Shown: positions 57,378 to 64,000 of the stretch, piece after piece
Position numbering within the stretch: the stretch's first letter is position 1
Layout of the letters: every line of letters begins with the position of its first letter
Source: Lysobacter sp.
Lineage (GTDB): Bacteria > Pseudomonadota > Gammaproteobacteria > Xanthomonadales > Xanthomonadaceae
Length of the DNA stretch: 64,000 bases
Direction of reading: 5' to 3'
Assembly (NCBI GenBank): GCA_019634715.1
Contig: JAHCAU010000005.1
Coordinates: forward strand, 158,792-222,791
Program-made: the position numbers and the translations under genes
The notes under the pieces: model-generated
What the model was told of the DNA's origin: nothing
The model's database searches: none
What the model saw: the letters and a program-made list of their open reading frames with translations, nothing else

Positions 57378-58592
57378 ATGCCCACCTTCCCCGAGATCGA
57401 ATTCGGTACGCCGCTGTCTCCTTCCGCCGTCCGGGTGCTGCTGCTGGGGTCCGGCGAACTGGGCAAGGAAGTCGCGATCGAACTGCAGCGCTTCGGCTGC
57501 GAGGTCATCGCCGCCGATCGCTACGCCGATGCCCCGGCGATGCAGGTCGCGCACCGCAGCCACGTGCTGAACATGCTCGACGGCGATGCCCTGCGTGCGC
57601 TGATCGCCGATGAACGCCCGACCCTGATCGTTCCGGAGATCGAGGCGATACACACCGAGACCCTGGTCCAGCTCGAACGCGAGTTCGCCGAGCGCGGCAC
57701 CCACACCCGCGTGGTGCCGACCGCGCGCGCCGCTCGCCTGACCATGGACCGCGAGGGCATCCGCCGTCTCGCCGCCGAGACCCTCGGCCTCGCAACGTCG
57801 CCATACCGCTTCGTCGACACGCTGGACGACTACCGCGCCGCGGTGATGGAGATCGGCATTCCCTGCGTGGTCAAGCCGGTGATGTCGTCCTCGGGCAAGG
57901 GCCAGAGCCTGGTGCGCACCGCCGACGACGTCGACGCAGCGTGGGACTACGCGCAGACCGGCGGCCGCGCCGGTGCCGGGCGCGTGATCGTCGAAGGCTT
58001 CATCGATTTCGATTACGAAATCACCCTGCTGACCGTGCGCCATGCCGGCGGCACCGATTTCTGCGACCCGATCGGCCACCTGCAGCGCGATGGCGACTAT
58101 CGCGAGAGCTGGCAGCCGCAGCCGATGTCGGCGAAGGCGCTGGAACGCGCGCAGGCGATCGCGAAGACCATCACCGACGATCTCGGCGGCTGGGGCCTGT
58201 TCGGTGTCGAACTGTTCGTGAAGGGCGACGAAGTGTGGTTCTCGGAAGTCTCGCCGCGTCCGCACGACACCGGCCTGGTCACTCTGATCTCGCAGGACCT
58301 GAGCGAGTTCGCCCTGCACGCGCGCGCGATCCTCGGCCTGCCGATCCCGAAGATCGGCCAGAGCGGTCCGTCGGCGTCGTGCGCGGTGCTCGCCCAGGGC
58401 CACGGCGTGCCGGCCTTCTCCGGCGTGGCCGAGGCGCTGCGCGCGCCCGATACCGCGCTGCGCCTGTTCGGCAAGCCGAAAGTCGAAGGCCATCGCCGCG
58501 TCGCCGTGACCCTGGCGCTGGGCGCGGACATCGACGAGGCCCGCGCGAAGGCGCGCGACGCAGCGGCGGCGCTGTCGATCGAACTGCGCTGA
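57378..58592 (+). CDS. purT: Formate-dependent GAR transformylase PurT
   Basis: An ATP-grasp enzyme that makes formylglycinamide ribonucleotide from GAR, formate and ATP, the alternative third step of purine synthesis. The 404-residue product has [20 protein letters not shown] at residues 20-39, [14 protein letters not shown] (ATP loop), [20 protein letters not shown] and [12 protein letters not shown], and is of standard length. It lies about 150 bp from the divergent SPFH operon, with an AT-rich promoter region at 57340-57355. Confidence 0.96.
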   Translation: MPTFPEIEFGTPLSPSAVRVLLLGSGELGKEVAIELQRFGCEVIAADRYADAPAMQVAHRSHVLNMLDGDALRALIADERPTLIVPEIEAIHTETLVQLEREFAERGTHTRVVPTARAARLTMDREGIRRLAAETLGLATSPYRFVDTLDDYRAAVMEIGIPCVVKPVMSSSGKGQSLVRTADDVDAAWDYAQTGGRAGAGRVIVEGFIDFDYEITLLTVRHAGGTDFCDPIGHLQRDGDYRESWQPQPMSAKALERAQAIAKTITDDLGGWGLFGVELFVKGDEVWFSEVSPRPHDTGLVTLISQDLSEFALHARAILGLPIPKIGQSGPSASCAVLAQGHGVPAFSGVAEALRAPDTALRLFGKPKVEGHRRVAVTLALGADIDEARAKARDAAAALSIELR

Positions 58593-58644
58593 GCCCTCGC
58601 GACACCTCTGCTACCCTCGTCGGAACCGCCTGACGGAGCCATCG

Positions 58645-59043
58645 ATGAACGACACCAACGGCTACGCCGTCTTCTTCTTCCCGCAGGCGCTGGATGTGCT
58701 GGGCGATCCGATCCGCCCGTTCCTGCAGGACGGCCCGGCCGGTCCGCACGTGGCCTGCGCCACCATCGACACCGGTGGCGCCTTCATCGAGATGACGATC
58801 GAAGGTCGCACGCCGGAAGGCCGCGAGGTGTCGCTGGAACTGATGGTACCCAGCAGCATGGTGCGCATGGTGGTGTCGACGCAGAGCGAAGCGATGTTCG
58901 GTTTCGGCCTGCGCGATGCGGACCCGCTGCCGGTCGCGTTGCCGGTGCTGGGACCGACCGCTGAGCCGGCGAGCGCGCAACCGGAGGCGTTTCCGTCCTC
59001 GGAGGAGGATGCGCCTGCTGGCGCATCACCCCCGGATCACTGA
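58645..59043 (+). CDS. Small conserved protein of unknown function
   Basis: A 132-residue protein; residues 1-95 look folded and beta-rich (YAVFFFPQALDVLG, then VACATIDTGGAFIEMTIEGR), and the last 35 are disordered (Pro/Ala/Glu/Ser). There is no signal peptide or membrane helix. It lies 52 bp downstream of purT on the same strand. I recognise no family. Its coding status rests on length, codon bias like its neighbours and a plausible start ATG at 58645. Confidence 0.65.
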   Translation: MNDTNGYAVFFFPQALDVLGDPIRPFLQDGPAGPHVACATIDTGGAFIEMTIEGRTPEGREVSLELMVPSSMVRMVVSTQSEAMFGFGLRDADPLPVALPVLGPTAEPASAQPEAFPSSEEDAPAGASPPDH

Positions 59044-59132
59044 TCTTTCCCTTGCACGAGATCCTCCGGTTGCACACAGTCGAGCGCTTTGTCATCCCGG
59101 GTTGAAGGCGAGGGACCTGTTTCCCGCTCGGC

Positions 59133-59840
59133 TCACTCCATCCGCGGCAGATCGAACACCAGCACCTCCGCGTCGCGACCTTGTTCGATCCCGATGCGCG
59201 GTTCGTCGCGATAGAGCAGGGCGTCGCCGGCCTTCAGCGCATGGCCGTTCACCACGACCTCGCCGCGGACCACGTGTACGTAGCCGAGCCGGCCTTCGGC
59301 GAGATCGAGCGTGGCGCGCTCGTCGCCGTCGAACAGGCCGGCGTACATCCGCGCGTCCTGGTGGATCGTCACCGAATCGTCGGCGCCGTCCGGGCTGACC
59401 ACGAGACGCAGTTGCCCACGCTTTTCGGCGTCGGTGTAGCTGCGCTGCGCGTAGCCGGGCGTCACGCCCATGCGGTTGGGAATGATCCAGATCTGCAGGA
59501 AATGCGTCGTACCCTGCGCGTCGTGGTTGTACTCGGAATGGGTGACGCCGGTGCCGGCGCTCATCCGCTGCACTTCGCCGGGCACGATGCTGGCGGCGTT
59601 CCCCATCGAATCCTTGTGGCCGAGCGCGCCGGCGATCACGTAGCTGATGATTTCCATGTCGCGATGGCCATGGGTGCCGAAACCGCGTCCCGGCGCGATG
59701 CGATCCTCATTGATCACCCGCAGCGGACCCCAGTGGACGTGGCGCGGGTCGTGGTACTCGGCGAACGAGAAGCTGTGCCAGGAATCGAGCCAGCCGTGGT
59801 CGGCATGGCCGCGTTCGGCGGCGGGGCGGACAGTGATCAT
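59133..59840 (-). CDS. Pirin family protein
   Basis: A 235-residue bicupin of the pirin family (quercetin-dioxygenase-like, iron-binding). N-terminal block RGHADHGWLDSWHSFSFAEY, then the metal site FGTHGHRDMEIISYVIAGALGH and TGVTHSEYN. The C-terminal cupin is shorter in conserved residues. The function varies from quercetin oxidation to transcription cofactor; here it is unknown. The ATG at 59840 overlaps the DoxX stop by four bases. Confidence 0.93.
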   Translation of the reverse strand: MITVRPAAERGHADHGWLDSWHSFSFAEYHDPRHVHWGPLRVINEDRIAPGRGFGTHGHRDMEIISYVIAGALGHKDSMGNAASIVPGEVQRMSAGTGVTHSEYNHDAQGTTHFLQIWIIPNRMGVTPGYAQRSYTDAEKRGQLRLVVSPDGADDSVTIHQDARMYAGLFDGDERATLDLAEGRLGYVHVVRGEVVVNGHALKAGDALLYRDEPRIGIEQGRDAEVLVFDLPRME

Positions 59841-60259
59841 CGGGCGGCTCCGGCGAAGGTCGTGGCGTTGCGGGTGGCGCGGCGGGCGAGCAGGGCATCG
59901 AGGCTGAACCGGCCTGCGCCATGCGCGGCCAGCACCAGCAGGCCGCCGGCCATCGCGATGTTCTTGAGGAAATGGATCATCTGGTTCTGGTCGGCGAAGT
60001 CCGCATGGAACAGTGCGGCCGCGACCACCGAGAACAGCGCGAGCGCGGTGGCGGTCGTGCGGGTCAGCAGGCCTGCGACCAGGGCGAGGCCGCCGCCGAG
60101 CTCGGCCAGGATGACCAGCGGCAGCAAGGCGCCAGGCACGCCGACGCTCTCCATGTATTGCTGGGTGCCGGCGTAGGCGGCGAGCTTGCCGGCGCCGGAC
60201 AGCACGAAGATCAGGGCCAGGGCCGTGCGGCCCGCGAAGGTGGTGGCTGAAGCGGTCAT
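59837..60259 (-). CDS. DoxX family membrane protein
   Basis: A 140-residue protein with four hydrophobic helices. The family features are GRTALALIFVLSGAGKLAAY at the start, VPGALLPLVILAELGGGLAL in the middle and FLKNIAMAGGLLVLAAHG near the end. DoxX-like proteins act in redox stress or quinone-linked reactions. The link with pirin in one operon is common in proteobacteria. The start ATG is at 60259. Confidence 0.9.
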   Translation of the reverse strand: MTASATTFAGRTALALIFVLSGAGKLAAYAGTQQYMESVGVPGALLPLVILAELGGGLALVAGLLTRTTATALALFSVVAAALFHADFADQNQMIHFLKNIAMAGGLLVLAAHGAGRFSLDALLARRATRNATTFAGAAR

Positions 60260-60349
60260 GGCATTCCTCCCGAAGGCGGCCGGGCGGGGCGCGGGATGCG
60301 TCCGGAGGCCTCGGCGGCGTGGACGTATCTTCAGGAAGATTCAAAAATA

Positions 60350-60380
60350 GAACAATAACTGAAAATCAAATCGATTGTTC
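60350..60380. promoter_or_regulatory. Inverted repeat upstream of doxX-pirin
   Basis: GAACAAT at 60350-60356 is repeated inverted as ATTGTTC at 60374-60380, 17 bp apart, in a strikingly AT-rich segment about 90-120 bp before the DoxX ATG. The geometry suits a dimeric regulator (LysR or similar); none is adjacent in this window. It is 11 bp from the end of the GGDEF/EAL gene. Confidence 0.4.
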
Positions 60381-60391
60381 CACCAATAGCC

Positions 60392-63349
60392 TTAGTGTGC
60401 GACGAGCGCACTGCGACGGCCCGTACGCGGCAATGGTCGGGGTCTGCCGAACAGGTACCCCTGTCCGAACTGGCAGCCCTGTTCGAGCAGGATGTCGCGC
60501 TGGGTTTCGGTCTCGATGCCTTCGGCGATGGTGTCGATGCCCAGGGTCAGGGCCATCGCCAGGATCGCGCGCACCAGGGCCAGGCTTTCGATCCTCGTCT
60601 CGCCCTCCAGCCCCGAGACGAAGCTGCGGTCGATCTTCAGGCCCTGGATCGGGAAGCGGTGCAGGTAGGACAGGGCCGAGAACCCGGTGCCGAAGTCGTC
60701 GAGCAGGGCCGCGACGCCGTGACTGCGCAGCTCGCGCAGCACCTTCAAGGCCCGGTTGGCATCCTCGATCAGGGCGACCTCGGTGATCTCGATCCGCAGC
60801 CGGTGCGGGTCCTGGCCTGCCTCGTCGAGCATGCGCAGCAGGCGGTCGGAGAAGTTGTCGGACAGGAAATGCCGCGGAGAGACGTTGATCGACACGTAGT
60901 CCTGCGGGTATTCGCCCATCGAGGCGACGACATGGCCGTACATCAGCCAGTCGACCTGCTCGATCAGCGAACTGTCCTCGCCGACGCCGATGAACTGGGC
61001 GGGGGTGAGCAGGCCGCGCTGCTCGTGGTTCCAGCGCACCAGCGCTTCGTAGCCGACCTGCCGTCCGTCGCTCAATCTGAGGATCGGCTGGAAATGCGGC
61101 TCGAAGGCATCATGCATGATCGCGCGGCGCAGGTCGGCTTCGAGGTCGAGCAGGCGCATGGCCTCGGCGCGCATCTCCTCGCCGAAGACCTCGCTGCGGT
61201 TGCGCCCCCGGCGCTTGGCGCGATACATCGCCGCGTCGGCATCGCGCAGCAGTTCCTCGCTCTTGCGGTAGCGCGGATGCCACAGGGCGATGCCGATGCT
61301 GGCCGACGGGAAGACCTCGCGACCTTCGATCCACAGCGACTGTCCGAGGCACTGGAGGATCTCGGCGGCATACTGGCGTGCCTGTTCCGCGGTTTCGACG
61401 TTCTCGACGAGGAGGGCGAACTCGTCGCCGCCGAGGCGGGCGACGAGGTCGTCGCCGCGGATGACCTGGGAGATGCGCCGGCTGGATTCGACCAGCAGTT
61501 CGTCGCCGGCGACATGGCCGACGGAATCGTTGATCAGCTTGAAGCGGTCGATGTCGAGGAACAGGACGGCGAAGGGCCGGGCATCGGTGGAGGCGACGCG
61601 CATGATCGCGTCGTCGAGGCGTTCCTGCAGTTGGGCGCGGTTGGGCAGGCCGGTGAGGCTGTCGTGGCGGGCCTGATGGCGCAGGCGCTGTTCGGCACGC
61701 AGTCGTTCGGCGATCTGCTCGCGCAGCTCGCGGTTGGCGTCGGCCAGTTCGCGGGTGCGGGTCTGGACGCGGGTTTCGAGTTCGGCGTGTGCGGCGACGA
61801 GGGTGTCCTGTGCGCGCTTGCGGGCGAGGGCGGCGTCGATGTGGTGGGCGACGAAGGTCAGCAGTTCCTGGTCGCGGTCGGTGAAGTCGATGCCGGGGGT
61901 GTAGCTCTGCACGCCGATGACGCCGATGGCCTTGCCGTCGCGGGTCAGCGGCACGCCGAGCCAGCGATGCGCATGGCGCCCCATGCTGCGCACCAGGTCG
62001 CGGGCTTCGAGGTCGTCGATCATCGGGCGGTCGGCCAGCAGCGGTTCGCCGGTGTCGATCACGTATTCGGTCAGGCCCTTCGCGCGTGGACGCGAGCGTG
62101 TGCGCCGGGTGTCGTACTCATCGGCGACGTAGGGGAAATCGACGGTATTGCCGTCCGCCGAGAGCAGGGCGATGTAGAAATTTCCTGCATAGAGCAATTC
62201 GCCGATGATCGAATGCAGGTCGGCATAGAAATGTTCGAGGCTGGTGGCGCTGACCGACAGTTCGGTGATGCGGAACAGCGCCTGCTGCAGCTTCTCGGCG
62301 CGCTCGCGCTCCAGCACTTCGGTCTGCAGTTCGAGGTTCGCCTGTTCGAGCGCCTGGGTACGTTCGCGCACGCGGCGTTCGAGTTCGACCTGCGCGGTCT
62401 TGCGGTCGAGCGCGGTGAGGATGTGCTGGCCGACGTACTCGAGCAGCGCCTGCTCCTCGCTGCCGTAGCGGTTCGGCTGCTCGTAGTCCTGGACCACGAT
62501 CGCGCCGCAGACCTGGCCGTCGCGCAGCAGGGGCACGCCCAGCCAGTCCATGCTCTGCGGGCCGCTGACCACATCCTCGTCGGGGATGCCCAGCGCCGCG
62601 GTGATCGCCTGCGACGGCCCGATGAGCGGCTGCCCATGGCGCAGCAGGGTCGCAGTGAGGAAGCTGTCGGACAGCGGGACATCCTCGTCCGGGTCCGGAT
62701 GGAACCTGTCGCGGCTGTCGGCGAAATAGAGGAACCGGAGCGTGTCGCGGGCGGCGTCGTACTGGACGATGAAGAAATTGTCCGCCGGCATCAGCTCGCC
62801 GACGACATGGTGGATGCGCGCCAGCATGTCGCGCATCTCCAGGTTCGAGCCGGCGAGGTCGGAAATTTCGTACAGGGCCTGCTGCAGGCGCTTGGAGGTC
62901 TCCAGGGTCTCGATGCGCGCGTTCGCTTCGCCCAGCCACAGGCTGGCCTGGACGAGGTCGGCGGCCAGTGCGAACAGGGCCGGCTCTGGCGGTGCCGGCA
63001 GAGCCTCCGTGGCCGCCTCCGTCCTGCAGGCGAACATCATGCAGGCGAACACCACGCAGGACCGCTCGCGTTCGCCTTCGATCCGCACAAGTCGGATCGC
63101 ATCGTCGGGCGGTCTCGTGCCGGGGGCGGCGAGCGCCCGTTGCGCCGCATCCTGCAGGGTTCCGTCTCCATCCTGGTGTCCGATGCTGCCGTCGCCGAGC
63201 GCCGGGTGTCGCCAGGCGATGGCGAAGCGGCTTCCGGCGGGCAGGGCGCGACGCAGGGCATCGACCGCATCGGCCAGGCAGGCCGATCGCGATCCGTTCC
63301 CCGTTGTTCCGCCTGTCCCTGCGCTCACGTCGTCACCGCCGAGGATCAT
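60392..63349 (-). CDS. GAF-GAF-GGDEF-EAL cyclic-di-GMP signalling protein
   Basis: A 985-residue cytoplasmic protein. Two GAF-type sensor domains occupy about 155-330 and 360-530, joined by charged coiled-coil helices. The diguanylate cyclase domain has RLGGDEFALL with GGDEF at 640-644. The phosphodiesterase domain has YEALVRWNHEQRG near 767, then LDDFGTGFSALSYL, and DRSFVSGLEG. Intact motifs in both suggest either activity. The EAL end is nearly identical to the partial gene at 63486, so the two are recent paralogs. Confidence 0.93.
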   Translation of the reverse strand: MILGGDDVSAGTGGTTGNGSRSACLADAVDALRRALPAGSRFAIAWRHPALGDGSIGHQDGDGTLQDAAQRALAAPGTRPPDDAIRLVRIEGERERSCVVFACMMFACRTEAATEALPAPPEPALFALAADLVQASLWLGEANARIETLETSKRLQQALYEISDLAGSNLEMRDMLARIHHVVGELMPADNFFIVQYDAARDTLRFLYFADSRDRFHPDPDEDVPLSDSFLTATLLRHGQPLIGPSQAITAALGIPDEDVVSGPQSMDWLGVPLLRDGQVCGAIVVQDYEQPNRYGSEEQALLEYVGQHILTALDRKTAQVELERRVRERTQALEQANLELQTEVLERERAEKLQQALFRITELSVSATSLEHFYADLHSIIGELLYAGNFYIALLSADGNTVDFPYVADEYDTRRTRSRPRAKGLTEYVIDTGEPLLADRPMIDDLEARDLVRSMGRHAHRWLGVPLTRDGKAIGVIGVQSYTPGIDFTDRDQELLTFVAHHIDAALARKRAQDTLVAAHAELETRVQTRTRELADANRELREQIAERLRAEQRLRHQARHDSLTGLPNRAQLQERLDDAIMRVASTDARPFAVLFLDIDRFKLINDSVGHVAGDELLVESSRRISQVIRGDDLVARLGGDEFALLVENVETAEQARQYAAEILQCLGQSLWIEGREVFPSASIGIALWHPRYRKSEELLRDADAAMYRAKRRGRNRSEVFGEEMRAEAMRLLDLEADLRRAIMHDAFEPHFQPILRLSDGRQVGYEALVRWNHEQRGLLTPAQFIGVGEDSSLIEQVDWLMYGHVVASMGEYPQDYVSINVSPRHFLSDNFSDRLLRMLDEAGQDPHRLRIEITEVALIEDANRALKVLRELRSHGVAALLDDFGTGFSALSYLHRFPIQGLKIDRSFVSGLEGETRIESLALVRAILAMALTLGIDTIAEGIETETQRDILLEQGCQFGQGYLFGRPRPLPRTGRRSALVAH

Positions 63350-63485
63350 GCCGCCAGCTTAGAGCGTGTCATCCGGTTTTTCACGTACTGCGTTGGCGTC
63401 ATGGCCCGACCCTCGCTTTCGCCGGATGCGTGCAGGCGGCGCCTGCCGTGGATGCCTGCCTCGGAACGCGTCTGGAAGCCATGCC

Positions 63486-64000
63486 TCAATGCAGTGGACG
63501 ATGCCCGGTGCCATGGCGCACGGCAGCGATGGGGTTGCCGTCGCGTTCGAGCATCCTCGGCGCGCCGAAGAGAAACCCCTGACCGAACTGGCAGCCCTGT
63601 TCGAACAGGATGTCGCGCTGGGTTTCGGTCTCGATGCCCTCGGCGATCGTGTCGATGCCCAGGGTCAGGGCCATGGCCAGGATCGCGCGGACCAGCGCCA
63701 GGCTCTCCGTGCTGGTCTCGCCTTCCAGCCCGGAGACGAAGCTGCGGTCGATCTTCAAACCCTGGATCGGGAAGCGGTGCAGGTAGGACAGGGCCGAGAA
63801 CCCGGTGCCGAAGTCGTCGAGCAGGGCTTCGATGCCGTGGCCGCGCAGGTCGCGCAGCACCTTGAGCGCCCGGCTGGCGTCCTCGATCAGCGCGACTTCG
63901 GTGATCTCGATGCGCAGCCGGCGCGGGTCCTGCCCAGCCTCGTCGAGCATGCGCAGCAGGCGGTCGGAGAAGTTGTCGGACAGGAAGTGCCGCGGCGAGA
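63486..64000 (-). CDS. EAL-domain c-di-GMP phosphodiesterase, partial (start beyond the window)
   Basis: The C-terminal 171 residues of a gene whose 5-prime end is past position 64000. It contains RIEITEVALIEDASRALKVL, LDDFGTGFSALSYLHRFPIQ and the late EQGCQFGQGFLFGAPRMLER. Over this stretch it differs from the end of the gene at 60392-63349 at only a few residues, and the DNA is nearly identical. It lies 136 bp upstream of that gene on the same strand, so the two form a tandem pair. Confidence 0.9.
   Translation of the reverse strand, partial: SPRHFLSDNFSDRLLRMLDEAGQDPRRLRIEITEVALIEDASRALKVLRDLRGHGIEALLDDFGTGFSALSYLHRFPIQGLKIDRSFVSGLEGETSTESLALVRAILAMALTLGIDTIAEGIETETQRDILFEQGCQFGQGFLFGAPRMLERDGNPIAAVRHGTGHRPLH

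Noticed and set aside
60395..63865. An 1156-codon plus-strand frame opposite the GGDEF/EAL gene
   Set aside because: Antisense shadow that even crosses the intergenic gap into the next gene; no domain signal.

Overview
The window is GC-rich (well above 60 percent by eye) with dense coding on both strands. It looks like a chromosomal segment of a gammaproteobacterium of the Xanthomonadales (Lysobacter/Luteimonas-like). Supports are the miaA-hfq-hflX-hflK-hflC-DUF2065-purA block, a glycine riboswitch in front of gcvP, a set of secreted lytic enzymes (GH18 and GH19 chitinases, a lysyl-endopeptidase-like protease, a subtilase, an M2 dipeptidase), YrbL, pirin/DoxX, and a minCDE operon. No rRNA, tRNA, CRISPR array, transposase or prophage gene was seen.

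Layout. 0.2-7.2 kb: tRNA modification, RNA chaperone, HflX GTPase, the HflKC membrane complex and purA, whose upstream region holds a perfect 27-bp inverted repeat, a second copy of the purA start and three hairpins. 7.2-10.1 kb: a Doc/AbrB-type toxin-antitoxin pair, a DUF938 methyltransferase and two exported proteins of unknown role. 10.1-13.6 kb: an ECF sigma factor and membrane anti-sigma factor, divergent from a secreted subtilase and a low-complexity exported protein. 13.6-16.9 kb: gcvP under a tandem glycine riboswitch. 17.1-25.8 kb: two chitinases, an MFS transporter, a secreted serine protease and a Rieske oxygenase.

25.8-37.5 kb is the most unusual part. A three-gene cassette is present twice in the same order on the minus strand: (i) a giant protein of about 1110 residues with an OmpR/CadC-type winged helix, a STAND-like P-loop NTPase, one membrane helix and a TPR tail; (ii) a small protein carrying a DPQVGN(D/G)P signature; (iii) a short XRE-type regulator. 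The two XRE genes share a 19-bp upstream element (16 of 19 identical). The cassettes look like a duplicated, undescribed signalling or conflict module, separated by a GH18-like protein.

37.6-46.4 kb: M2 peptidase, YrbL and GST-like genes, minCDE with flanking genes, and a NarL-type two-component pair. The last gene is followed by two extra tandem copies of its own 3-prime end, with paired substitutions in a hairpin. 46.9-53.8 kb: an SRPBCC membrane protein, DUF423, an AlkA-like glycosylase, an FAD oxidoreductase/acyltransferase/VanY cluster and an alpha/beta hydrolase. 54.1-57.3 kb: a compact SPFH - ribbon-helix-helix - hydrolase - PH-like operon behind a palindromic operator. 57.4-60.3 kb: purT, a small conserved protein, pirin and DoxX. 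60.4-64.0 kb: a GAF-GGDEF-EAL cyclic-di-GMP enzyme followed by a near-identical EAL paralog cut by the window edge.
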